Origin: Spirometra erinaceieuropaei
Lineage: Eukaryota; Platyhelminthes; Cestoda; Diphyllobothriidea; Diphyllobothriidae
Direction of reading: 5' to 3'
Assembly: GCA_902702965.1 (NCBI GenBank)
Contig: CACRXP010000427.1
Span: 471,316-535,315 of the forward strand
DNA length: 64,000 bases
Position numbers and translations under genes: made by a program. Numbering within the stretch: the first letter of the stretch is position 1; each line of letters opens with the position of its first letter. The notes under the pieces were generated by a model. The model had not been told where the DNA came from, made no database searches, and saw only the letters and a list, made by a program, of their open reading frames with translations. Shown piece after piece: positions 35,129-46,800 of this stretch.

Positions 35129-35814
35129 TGTTGTACTTCTGAACCTTTTTAACCAGACCTGCGCAGATAAGTCTAGAAGAAACATTCACGGAGCAGTATC
35201 GGTGCGACCGTTGTAAGGAAGTTGCAGCCCGCATGCACTCTGCTGCTGTGTAATAAGGGACTTCAGTCCGGGCTCTAAATAACACAGGCAGCTGGAGCTA
35301 AGTGTTTGGCAGTAGAAACGGACGGCAAAACACATGCACGATTCAAGCAATTGGTATATCGCATAACAAACAGTTGTTCCCGAAACGGAACACACGGCAG
35401 ATGCGCTGGACTAACGTAGGGACTAGATCGGAGTCCGGCGGGCTGGGATCTACACAGCCTCCCCCCTTCTTCTTGCGGTAAGAAATTATGATCAGTGTCC
35501 GTTCTGGACGAAGGGTGTGGTGGTACGCCTAGGCGCGGGTTCCGCCGTCGCAGGCATCTGCGGCCTCTCCCGCCTCCAGTCTTCATGATTGTCTCGACGC
35601 CGGGCTCCGGTGGGGAGGGGTGCGGTGGATGCTGCGTAAGTCCACTCCCATTACAAAATAATTCATGCCCAGTTCGCCGTGCATACTCTGACTCTGCTGT
35701 GGTGTACGCGGTGGACACCGTCGGACGCGATGGTTGGACTGTCAACAAGCAGTACTGTTGACGTTCATAGGTGTTATGACAGATTTCAAATAATTCACTT
35801 TGACCCCATTGTGA
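35129..35814. other. intergenic, partly GC-rich, no gene recognised
   Basis: The 35.45-35.75 kb part is GC-rich, with open frames on both strands but no recognisable domain. It resembles GC-rich DNA near 21.0-21.3 kb, so a shared repeat is likely. Confidence 0.4.
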
Positions 35815-35935
35815 AAAGCCCGGCATCTCGGTGGGATTCGGACCCACGACAGCAAGGGAAAGGATTTAGTGCAGCCAAAGCTCTAGCCACCTGAGCTACG
35901 AGGTCCCACCGGACGACCCAAATGTAATTGAACTC
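35815..35935 (-). repeat. tRNA-derived repeat, second family, minus copy
   Basis: The minus strand shows an A box in GTAGCTCAGGTGGCTAGAG and a B box in GTGGGTCCGAATCCC, separated as in a tRNA. The tail continues CGAGATGCCGGGCTTTTCAC. The arms do not form a clean cloverleaf, and the same tail recurs in the adjacent plus copy. I therefore read it as a SINE head and not a functional tRNA gene. Confidence 0.65.
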
Positions 35936-35944
35936 GCGTCGTCC

Positions 35945-36055
35945 TGTGGGGTCTCGTAGCTCAGGGTGGTTAGAGCGTTGGCTGTACTAAAGCCTTGCAG
36001 TCGTGGGTCTGAATCCCAACGAGACACCGAGTTTTTCACAGTTGGGTCACAGTAA
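35945..36055 (+). repeat. tRNA-derived repeat, second family, plus copy
   Basis: CTCGTAGCTCAGGGTGGTTAGAG (A box) and GTGGGTCTGAATCCCA (B box) are followed by GAGACACCGAGTTTTTCACA. It is homologous to the minus copy immediately to the left, in inverted orientation. There is an extra G in the D-loop region and no obvious acceptor pairing. Confidence 0.65.
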
Positions 36056-36059
36056 ACTA

Positions 36060-37577
36060 TTAATGCTCTCACGCAAACACCGGAGGGCAAGACACAGGAA
36101 CAAGCGACCTTGAGCTGAACTCGGGGAGACTAGGGTTAAGTTTATGACTAAGGTCTGGGTTAGGACAAAAGCAAAGCGACAGTTTCAAAATCTGCAGTCG
36201 TAATATGCTCCATAACTAATTATTTTTGACGGCGGCTGGAGTACGTCCTAGGGCGCAATGTACCCATAGTCTGCATTCAAAAATAATCATTCCCCGTTAA
36301 GTTCAAATTTTATGTTTACACGTTTACCACGTTTACATGTTTACCATAAATTTCTAAACGGACAAGGACTGGTGGAACAGCGCAGGACACCAGTGTTGGG
36401 CAAAAGAAGCCTTGGCTTGAATATTCCACGCCCACGAATAACGGGGATGGTTCTCTTGCTGGATAAAGCGGATCTCTGTGAGGGCGGATTTCGGTAGACT
36501 TCAGTCCCAGAACATTCAGGTCCAGGCCTGGTGTTTGTGGCTGACGTCACTCCCTAGATGGAACAATGCGGAGGGAACGACCTCTGGTTACAATACTACT
36601 AACAGATCGCCTAATTTGCAAAAACATACGACCGACAATATTGAACATATAGGGCGTCAGTTTCACGGCGAAAACGAGATGGAAATGGCGGTTTGCCCTA
36701 GCACACTTGCTTTTAGAGATGGGGTGGAACTCAAACTGTCCAGTCATCAATTGAAGCTTTCCCAGACCTAGGAGTGCATAATTCCTTTGACTGGCCTGCG
36801 CACGACTGCTTCATCAAAATGCCTTCGACAGACAGGTAGGGGGCTATTATGGCAGCAAGGTTGCGAAAAATTGTACGTCAACAAATCCTCAGACAAGTGG
36901 TATCCACACACTAACACCACGAGCCGCACCACCCACAGTTCGCTGTCGGCTTGACGAGGTAGTCACGTTGAGCTCGCGTCAACAAGTCGCTACCAGCACT
37001 TGGCTCCGGCCCCAGCTGCCTACTCGAAGCTTGATGAAACACTCATCAGAGCCAGGTAGTATCAAACTCAAAACCAGAGCAGAGCTACGTGTACACTCTC
37101 CTTGCCCTAATTACTTATCACAGGGACACCTTCTCGACTTACCCAGTATGCGATTCAAAGGTTGGTACCTTTTTTCCCTAATGACGAAGGCCCTCTGTAC
37201 GACCCTCATACCTACTTCGCACTAAACAGCCCACGGGTAGTAGACCGTGATCGTCAAAGACAAACGTTAAAACTGTCTGACCATACTGGGCAGGTGAATA
37301 GTCGTGAATCTTGCAGGAAATAGGAGGTTGATCTTCACATCAGCTGACAGTTTAGGTCAAATGAAGTCAGGTAAATGGAGGTGAATAAAAAGGGGGTAAA
37401 TCATAGTGAAGATGCGCTAGGAGGGAGCAGTGGGCACAGCCATGATCATCTGTTAGAAAGTTAGGCATTGGGATTGGAAAACCTACAGGGACTGAGAATG
37501 GGTGGGGTTGTAATCAGGGGGTAGATCAGGCATTGAGAGCCTGCGGAAGGCGGTGAGGGTAGACAGAGTTTTTGGAG
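36060..37577. other. intergenic, 3' flank of VPS39, nothing recognised
   Basis: No open frame with a known domain is present. A small inverted pair, TTATTTTTGA / TCAAAAATAA, occurs near 36222 and 36277. I see no clear AATAAA on the minus strand close to the VPS39 stop. Confidence 0.4.
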
Positions 37578-37883
37578 TCATGTCAAGCTGTTGCTGCCGG
37601 CTACACGACTGCTCGAGGCAGTGGTGACGGAGACGGCAACGGAACCGGAGAGATCACGGCAACAGCCATAATGCACAAGATCCCCGCTGTCCGGATAGCG
37701 AACAAAGGCACTGGCCCCGATACGCCTTCGACACTGGCGACAAGTGGCTGACGCACTCACTTTAAACAGTCGGCCCGCGGTGGCGTCTGCGTGGGCCTTG
37801 CGCGATTGGATGCTTTCGCTCCTTGCCGCGCCCAGAAAGAAGACCAAACGAGCTATTATGCTCTCTTGCTGTTTCACAGTACA
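37578..37883 (-). CDS. VPS39: VPS39 exon 13 (C-terminal zinc finger, stop)
   Basis: Acceptor ..cctcctcaattgcag, phase 0. It encodes CTVKQQESIIARLVFF and CRQCRRRIGASAFVRYPDSG, then LVHYGCCRDL (paired Cys/His ligands of the VPS39_2 finger). A Ser-rich tail of about 20 residues precedes the stop. Confidence 0.92.
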   Translation of the reverse strand, partial: CTVKQQESIIARLVFFLGAARSESIQSRKAHADATAGRLFKVSASATCRQCRRRIGASAFVRYPDSGDLVHYGCCRDLSGSVAVSVTTASSSRVAGSNSLT

Positions 37884-40800
37884 CTGCAATTGAGGAGGAA
37901 GGGGAGGAGGAGGCAATGTATGGGCACATAACAGTGTTAGTACTGGCACTGGTAATAGCATTCGTACGTGTAGGAACAAATAATTTTACTGGGACACTTG
38001 GTAGCCCGACGTATCCAGTCCCGACAGCATTGCCGGCCAATGGTCCGACATTTTTGTCAGGTGAAATTATCACTCAAAAAGGCGTTCAGTCACTAATGGA
38101 GGCGAGAAACAGGCGCCATGGCTTTCAAACAGGTGTCACGTGCAACAAAACTGACGGACAACACTGAGAAGGGTCATGGCTACCGTAAGTCGTCCAGTGC
38201 TAGTTCAGGAAATAGCTAGTTTTCATTTTTCAAGTCCAAAGAGCCGGGTGACCAGCCTTTTACAGTTCCATTGGAAATTAGGCAGAGACTGACGTCACCG
38301 GGCACCCATGATATCAAACAAGTCAGTCAGCTAAAGACAATTAAAATCGATTATCTGGCCAGTTGGAAATGCATAGGACTTTTTGTTGCCCCAAAACTCG
38401 GCTCAACACAGGCGCGGACTGTAGTGCAGCAGATGAGAGAACCTTCAGATCGACTCTCCCGACAGAAGTGACCCAGTGACTTAAGACTGCTGTAGATCAC
38501 TAACATACATGAAATTTAATTAACGTTGAACTGAGGCCTACCAGCTGCCAAAACAAACACCTACAAGATAACCAAATGTCTAGGATTGCAATTGAATCAA
38601 AAGGCCCCAACCGAGATTCAGGTGTGAATACGCGATAAAATGGAGCGTTAGTCTTCAATCTCCCTCAAGGCTGCTGCTGACTCGGGCCAAAATCGTCCCC
38701 TCCCTTCCCCTATCGACCCGAGCTTAGAGCAAGGCTAGTTGGAAACGATAAACAATCCAGAAATAGCTATTCCCGGGCCTCGGTTTTTGTCAGCGGAGAG
38801 TTCCAACTGACATGCGCTGGGATGAGCGCGCTACGAGAAATTCACCTCCGCAAGCGTTTTTAACTCATGCTCTTTCCGCAAAACTACCGATCAGTAAACT
38901 ATGACTGAAGACGCAGGACACGCCTAGGCTGTTTACATGTGAGATCTAGTTGCAGGGATTGTCGGCGCCATCGAACTTCTAGGGTAATAACGCAAAACTA
39001 TCATTGGCTAAAGATCACAATGGCGCGCGTTAAACCCCTTCTCATCCCTCTAAAGGTTAGTCATGTGCCTACCTGTGGTTATCCCGCTCCCCTAACCTTT
39101 CTCCGGACGCTATGTCTGATAGTATAACTTATAAACATGCATCCACTACCAACACGTTAAGAGTCTCGAAAAAGTGTATGATGTAAGGCGCAGTACGGCA
39201 CCGCTCGTGTGGCAAGAAATGACGTAGAGTACCTCCAGAAAGTTGGCCATATCATGCAGACTGATGGATTCGGGCAGAGCGCGCAGAATTTTCGGTGCGT
39301 TGACCCGTTCGCCAAAGGACTGGAGGACATTGAGTGCCAGATCCAATCGGGGTTCGAATTTGAGATCTGTGAAGGCCGGTTTCTTGGGAGACCCAATGGG
39401 ACCTGCTGCGAAAGGAACACTTGTGCGATAAAGAGCCACAAATAGAAAACTGAGGGTTGAGAAGACAGCCATACCATGCTCGGTGTTAGGAGGAAACAAA
39501 AGTTGATGGAACCGAATGAAACAGCTTAGTAAGTATTCACTTCAATAGTAAAAAGTGCCAGGTCATAAACCAGTTAATTTTGTCTGCGGCAAAGTCAGGT
39601 GTCACAGGAGTTTCAGCAGAGGATGCCGGGGATTAGGTCCGATTGCCCGTGGCGGGTGATCGCGCAGCGCGGGTCCTCCACTGCTTCCACCTGCGATAGC
39701 ACCAATCCATGACAATGACGCCCTTGCCAACTTTTTGTTGATATATTTCCTGTCAACACTCACCACATTAATAGCGATGTTTTATGAATGTGCTGGTGAA
39801 TCTGCTTGGAGAGGCTGTCGAGGAAAGTAAGGCATACTCTGGCCTGCGGCAATAACCGAAGAGACGCACACGAAAGTTGGTGAACAAGAAGTTGGGAATG
39901 TCGGATTTTTCAAAACCCGTTGAGGTCGGTTGCCCCCCGGTAAGAGAGCTCAGTGGTTACTCCTCTCTCTATAGCTAATCCTTATTAGGGAGGAAGGAAA
40001 ACTACACCCAGAGGCCATCAGAGAACACACTAACTACCGCATCGCCACCGATCAGGATATTTGAGATGTCCACAGAAGGTAGAATGGACGCAAAAAACGT
40101 CGCCCTGAGGCAGTTTAACTATAGTCGAAGCAACAATAATCACGTCGGGTCTGATCTCGTGCGCACGGAAGACATGTGTGCAAACACAGCAGTTTCCGTG
40201 GTTAGACTTCAAGCACAGTCACAAACATTTCGTGTGATTCAGCCCTACAGACGCATTTTCACGGACGGAAGTTTTTGTAAATAGTCTAGTCAAAGAGCGG
40301 TTCAAGATAAACCCACCTTCCGGGGTACCACCTCGGCTGGGTGGGACGATACCCAATGCGATGGGTTCGAGGGGGTTGAGGCAGACCTCGAAGAGAAGGG
40401 TGTAAATTTCTGGAGGTTCGGAGGTGTCCTCCGGAAGCTGTTGTTTTTGTTGTTGATGCCTTTGTTGCTGCGCTACAGCGTTCGTAACTGTGGCGTCGGA
40501 CCTGGGGGAAACTCGTTTTGCCTGTTCTTGCATGGCCGCCCTCCTCTCCGCCTCCGTCTGCACCTGTGCGCAGTGCTGCAACGCGCGTTCCCATTGGTTG
40601 AGCAGGTGGATCCACAAAGTCAGAGCCTGTTAAAATGATAGCATCGACAGCAATTTGGTGAGCAAAGTACAGCAAGCAGTTTCCCTACCATAACGCGGGT
40701 AGGCCGTATCCTTCGTGGTGAGCAGCACTTATGTAAACAAAAAAATAACGCTTGTAGGGAACAAACCGAGATACCGTCTTAAGTCCGGAGTTTAGATAAT

Positions 40801-43800
40801 CTATGTAATCTAAGGATAAGAGTTTTTGTCATTAACTTGAAGAGCTGAGAAGTAGTCGGGCGAGAAACTGCGTGTCGCATCCAAGGTGACGATTCGTTGG
40901 CGATTACCCAGGATGTTTTTTCATGGTTTATAGGATCAGAAGACACTAGTAGCAAACGCATATCTGGCACCTAAACCAATCGCGTGCTTCAGTTGGCGGC
41001 ACAGAAACGTCTTGAAGTGCGGTATTTTCACAGGTCCAGGGGCAAATACCGGGAAGGAACGGTTCGAGATGACTTCTCGCAGTACCCATCACGACTCCTG
41101 CTGCTCATGTTTTGAGGACTTCCCTTTTTGAAATACAATGGATGGAGCTCTCGACAAGGCCGGTATAAAACCTGGGTCCGGGTACACTACTCCCCCTACT
41201 ACCACTCATACCACCGCGACGTCTATCACAACTTCATCCCAGGACCTGTTTTGGAGGCTAAACTTGCACCTAGGCCCCAACCATGCGCAGAGATTGTCAC
41301 CCACTCAACAAAAAGGAAAACAAACACAATGTTTGTTACTGATAGTTCGGTAGTTTGAGTGCGATGTTAGTCTTCACACCGAAATAGACGTCCCTGAGAT
41401 CAAAGGCGACGTCAAATGGCGGTCAGGATAATTAAGACAACTTGTATGGTTCTGAAAACGAAGATGCGATCACTGGAACAAGAAATTTATTGGCCTGACG
41501 TTTCTGATTCTCACTCGAATCCATCATCAGAGACATTGGCAGATAAAGGTCTGTAGTCATAAAACAGTAACTATATCAGGGCGCGATATAGTGAACAAAG
41601 CGAATAAGAACCCGATGGAGAAAATTAAATTCGAGGTGGATTGACTAGCAATTACTCACAATGACACCCTAACACGTGGCAGTCCGGCAAAAAGTGGGCG
41701 AATCATGACGGCCGACCACCAGAAAGAGGCAAAGGGGATCGACTAATCAGAGGGCAGAAACAGGAAAAGTATTCGTATAAAGCAAAAAGGGGAACTCGGT
41801 ACTCACATGGACGGAATGTTACATGGTTTGGGAGAAGCATAAAAAAGGCTGTCCGCTCTAGCTCAAAAACAAAATTCTTAATGGAAAGGATGAGCCCTCG
41901 CCTCAGGACCATTCCTCTAGATGTCATGTAGCCCAGAATCGTAGAAGAGGACCCTAGGGGTGCTCCCGTGGATTCTTGTGGTCCACGGTAAGAAACACAA
42001 CTGGCAGGTAAAGTTTAGGGTGGGCGTCAGTCAAATGCGCATTTCGCCTGCACATTGGCGGGGTGGGGTCTTAAACGGAGGGAGAGGGTGGCCATCTTTC
42101 TTCTGAATCAGCAGTGGCACCCAAGACAGCGTCCGAGCTCTTTGGTTTGGACAGTTGATGGTTTTTAATCTCCTGAGTGTGCACGGTAGTCTGAATTGTC
42201 ATCAAATACCGTAGGCCGCGAATGTTAGGCACAGATGCCTACTGTCGATCCAGTCACATGCGTAAGTCAAATGGTTCGGTGAGTCGCGTGCATCGTCAGC
42301 GAGGACTGTTTGCTTTGATAGTTCGACGAGGAACCCCTCTTGGTGGTTGCTGTCTTGTTAAATTCAGCGAAGCAAAGAAGACTTGAGATCCAGGGTTCAA
42401 AGTGCCGCAATTTTTGGCACAACTGGAGGACACCCGCCGGCTGATAAGAACAGCCGTGGCGCTGGGTGCTGGAATTTCAAACGCTGCAAAACTCGAAGCG
42501 AACGAGCAGTTCCTAATCGCGACGAAATTGATGTCAAGGGCTCTTTTGAATAGTTATTATGGGTACAGAACACTCTGGCATTCGCCAGAGATATGGGATT
42601 TGTCATCCACAGTGTCAAAGGGGTGATGTCATAGAAGTCGTCCGTTATATTTAGTCTTACAGAATTACCACTTAACAACAAGCGTCTATTTTGACGACTT
42701 TCCAACGGTAAAGTAAGGCGTCGTTGAGGCGCACTAAACGCGACAATGAGACAAACTGCAAGAAATGGCACGCGGCTGTCTACGAAGCATCCACAAGAGA
42801 CGAGGAGGATGAGAGACGTCCACGTGTGCATCGACAGTCTCGGAAGACCTAAATTACGACTACGAAGACTGATTAAATCTGAGGATACTGGCGTTTAGTT
42901 CATGCGAAATTTCAGGCAGGATATGTAGACAGCAGGGGAACGTTGCTGCCTGACCGAAGAACAGTCAGACAACAGGATCGTGGCTCAATGTCAGGGTGTC
43001 GGATTTGAAAACATCTGATGGCCAAAGAAACAGGGTTCGATTGCCGGGTTGACCAAACCTAGGGTTGGGTATGGTTGGTTGATGACGATAAAGATGCTAG
43101 AAATGGCCATCACAGTCTCTGAGTGAGAAAGCAGCAACAGGGCTTCTGAGAGAGCGCGCGTCGATATGAGAGGAAAAGATGCCCGAAATGGGCAACAATA
43201 AGTGCGATTGAGTGGCGCCTGAACTTTTTAAGGAAACCCGCAGGCGGTATGTCGGCGTTGTTTTTCTCTCTTACCTACTCCCTCTCTCAGTCTCAATGGA
43301 GGAGCAGACTGGGTGGTTTGTTCTTTGCATACAAACTCCAAGACAGAGACAAAAATGGCGATTATCGGAAAACGACGGCGGTGCTGATGTACACCGAAAA
43401 TGTTGAATTTGCAAAACATGCAAGCAGAAGGATGGCAGCACAATTACAAGAGACCTGCTCGTGTCGCCGGAGTTTGGCAAACAGAAGAGCCCGCTCTTCG
43501 AAGCAGGCGTCATATGGCAGTTTTGGCAGAAGGCTGGTGGCTGAAAAGCATGCCTGAGGATGGACTAAGAAATGCAGAAGACGACGTCGAAGGCGAGCTA
43601 TAGGACCGTTAGGGGGCTCCTCCTCGTCCACGCGTAATGCCAGTTTTGTGGGGTCGGGTTGCAGGGTCTGTATTTGACGTCTTAAGAGAAAACACCAGAT
43701 ATGCGTTATGTAAGCTTCACCTTGGCGGTATAAAGTGGGTGGTAGTCTAGCTAGCTAGCTGTAAACTTGGCTTCAGATTGCCATCAAGCAGCTACAAGCC

Positions 43801-46800
43801 TTCCATGACTTTAATGGCAGGTTGAGGTCGAATAGGACGTTGGAGACGTCTGCAACCGGCAGCGATAATATGAGATATCTGCCGAGTCCGGTTTTCAGCC
43901 AATGAGAGGCGAGGGGAAGAGATGCAGCCGTCAAAGCTCAGTTATCAGATTCACGTTACGTGGCTCACGCTACCAAACACCAAAAAACCGTTATCAAGAG
44001 AATTTGCTGCTAGTATATGAAGAAAGCACTATTTATGGGCCGAAAAGTCGATTAAGAACCTAATGGAAAGAGCAGAGAGCGACCCCAGAAATGAAAATGG
44101 GCGGGCGAAGGATAGTCCATCATATAATGCTACTAAGGCATTTCAGTAACAAGGTATGTTTTATAGTCAATATGAACACCTACTTAATATGCTCTGAGAA
44201 CGGTTTCCATCACGCTACGCCTAATTGCAATAGCCCAACACATCTGGACACAAAAAGGGAGCGGTCGAGGGCAAAAGTGGGCGGGGCTATCACTGGAACC
44301 TTGAGGAGAGGCATGGCCAAAGGGGTCGGACAAAGTGCGTCAAGCCTAGCACATGAATGAAAGTGATTCTTACATGAGAGCTCGGGCGTAACGATTGTGC
44401 AGTTCAGTGGGTTCCGGACTGGAAGGTAACGGATCGATTTCAGGCAAATCATCAGGATCAGGTTCCTGTTCAGATCTCATCGGCAAGTTCCGGCTCAACC
44501 GATGCTTTACAGATGAATGCGTCACTGGCCGCCTTGGACGAGGGAGTGGCCACAAACAAGTAAACAGGTTGGAATCGCAAACATTTTGCGAGTTCCCGTT
44601 GGAGGTCTGAAGGTAACAGAGATTGTCTGTAAGAAATAACGCAAGCTTCTGCAAACATTAGTGACAAAGGACGGGTTAAATGGGAGAATATTAAATGAAA
44701 AAAGGTTGCAAATAGAGTCACCTGACATCTAACTTGAGCTGGCAAACGCTAAGATACCAGAGGAATGGCCAACAGCCAATGAAGAGGTACGGAACTTTGA
44801 AAGTCCCCTTAAACTAGCTCTTTGTGCCCAGTGATAAGTGATTTATGGAGTGCACACGAGTTACAGTTCCTGAAAAAAGTTTTCTCCCCATGTATCAGGG
44901 AGACAAGCTGTGTTTCGCTGGTAATGTCAGTGCATTTTAAAAACGGGAGTAGCGGAGAAACGAATGGGTCTGACTTTATGCCAGCCTCCAGCATCCGAGA
45001 TTTCATAACAGCGGGTATAAATATGGACAACGGAAGGAGAGGAATGGAATGAGAAACCCAGGAACTTACTGGGAGGGAGGACCCGTTGGCTGGATTTACT
45101 ATGTCATCAGAAAGAGCGGTGGACTGCGGAGTTTTAGGCGAGGTTCCGCTGCTGTTAAGGTTTGAGACCCTCAATGCCTCTTCCTCGCTCCCTTCAGTCT
45201 CCCCGTTCTCCTCCATTTCATCGTCCCAGTCGTGCGGCATGAAGATAATGCGCTCCAGGAAGGGGATTATCAGATGCGGAGCATGTTTGTCAAGGTGGCG
45301 AATGACTTGGTCTCGGTAGGCAAATCCGGCGAAAGATTTGCTGTCTAAACAATAAGATGCAGAAGTGAAGGCCAGGATATGAACCCCATTCGGGGGCTAG
45401 AACTCGTAGCAAGTGGGTGACGCGATCAGCCGGGAATACAAGCATAACCCATTGAATAGAAATCTTTATGGTTTAAGAGTTCGAAAGTCTACCTGTAAAT
45501 CGGACATAAGAATCAGGAGGCAAAGGGAAATACCTCGGTTCTTAGGACACGCGAGAACTTGACTATATTCTAACTGCGCAAAATGAAACTACTTCTAGGC
45601 ATGCGCACGCATAAGTCCAATCCAAAAGTGCACGTTCACGGCAATCACTCTATTCTAACCAGATGTCCGATATGCGGCGGTGGTCAGAAGACGCGTGAGG
45701 CCTGAAGACTGACGAATCATCAAAAGCATTTGAATCGTAAAGGTTGGCGTAAAAGCACACAAAAAATAAAACGATATCCGAAGCACGGTTGTCTGAGACT
45801 TGAGCCAGGTGGTGTCAATGTCGGTCAAGAAATTCTGGCATGCTAGCACCAACCCTCTTCGCAGTAAGCAATTCACAATGTAATTTTGCAAACTGATGGA
45901 CTACACATTAGCTATTCCAGCGTTCCCTTGGATATTTTTGGCGGTCACTCGCAGATGCCTGAAGTAACTGCAAAGCCGCAGCACTTTGGCGCATGCAGAC
46001 ACGTTTGGTTAGACCACACAATTTACTAAATCACATAAAAAGTAGGGAGTTTTAGAAAAGAGGCCTACCCGGAGCAGCTGAGAGCACTTTTCTCCGAAGT
46101 TCCCGTTCCCACGCAACAAATATGCTCATCCAGGATTTTGGATGCGTATTCATGATCCAGTCACCAAATTGTGCAACTAGTTCGAAGTTGGTGGGGTCCA
46201 GATCCTTGAGATAGGCAACAACTAAGTCTGGTGTGTGTGCATCATCAGATGTCGCCACTTTCTCAGCCTCGACGGTCCCCAGAGTAACCTTCGTGAGGAC
46301 CCGTAGCGCTTGTTGGTGGAAGCCACGCGCCCGATACATTGTGACAAGGTCCTAGGAGGGGTCGCCCAAAGAAGTTAGCTAGCATAGTAAATAACCGCCA
46401 GGGGCTTTTGCACGTCAAAATTTGGATTAGAAAAAAACAGGAGGTTCCGAGGAAACGTGCCTTGACTGGCATTACTTTTTTCGTTATCCAACGTATCATA
46501 CGTAATCAACAAGCATAGGGAGACACACATAAGGGAGGCTGATGAATCCATTTCGGTTTGCTTGGTGCCATCAACGACACCCGCATTTCACTTTGTGGTC
46601 ACGTCGGATCAGCAATTACCACATAACTCTGTCTCTGAATACTCCCGATTGTACGTTTGTGGCTTAGTTGGTATAGCATCTGGCTAAAGAACCACCTAAG
46701 CTGGGGTTCAAATCGCACGCCTTCCCGGTCGGGGATTGGAGGTAGCTTCCATATATGGACAGTTCAGTCTTCCTCGTCTTTGGATGCATTGGTTCTCAGT

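Noticed and set aside
35815..36055. Functional tRNA genes
   Set aside because: A and B boxes are present, but the arms do not form a clean cloverleaf, and the tails are shared between copies as in a SINE.
46655..46740. Functional tRNA gene in VPS39 intron 6
   Set aside because: The T-arm and acceptor arm do not pair. Best read as tRNA-derived.
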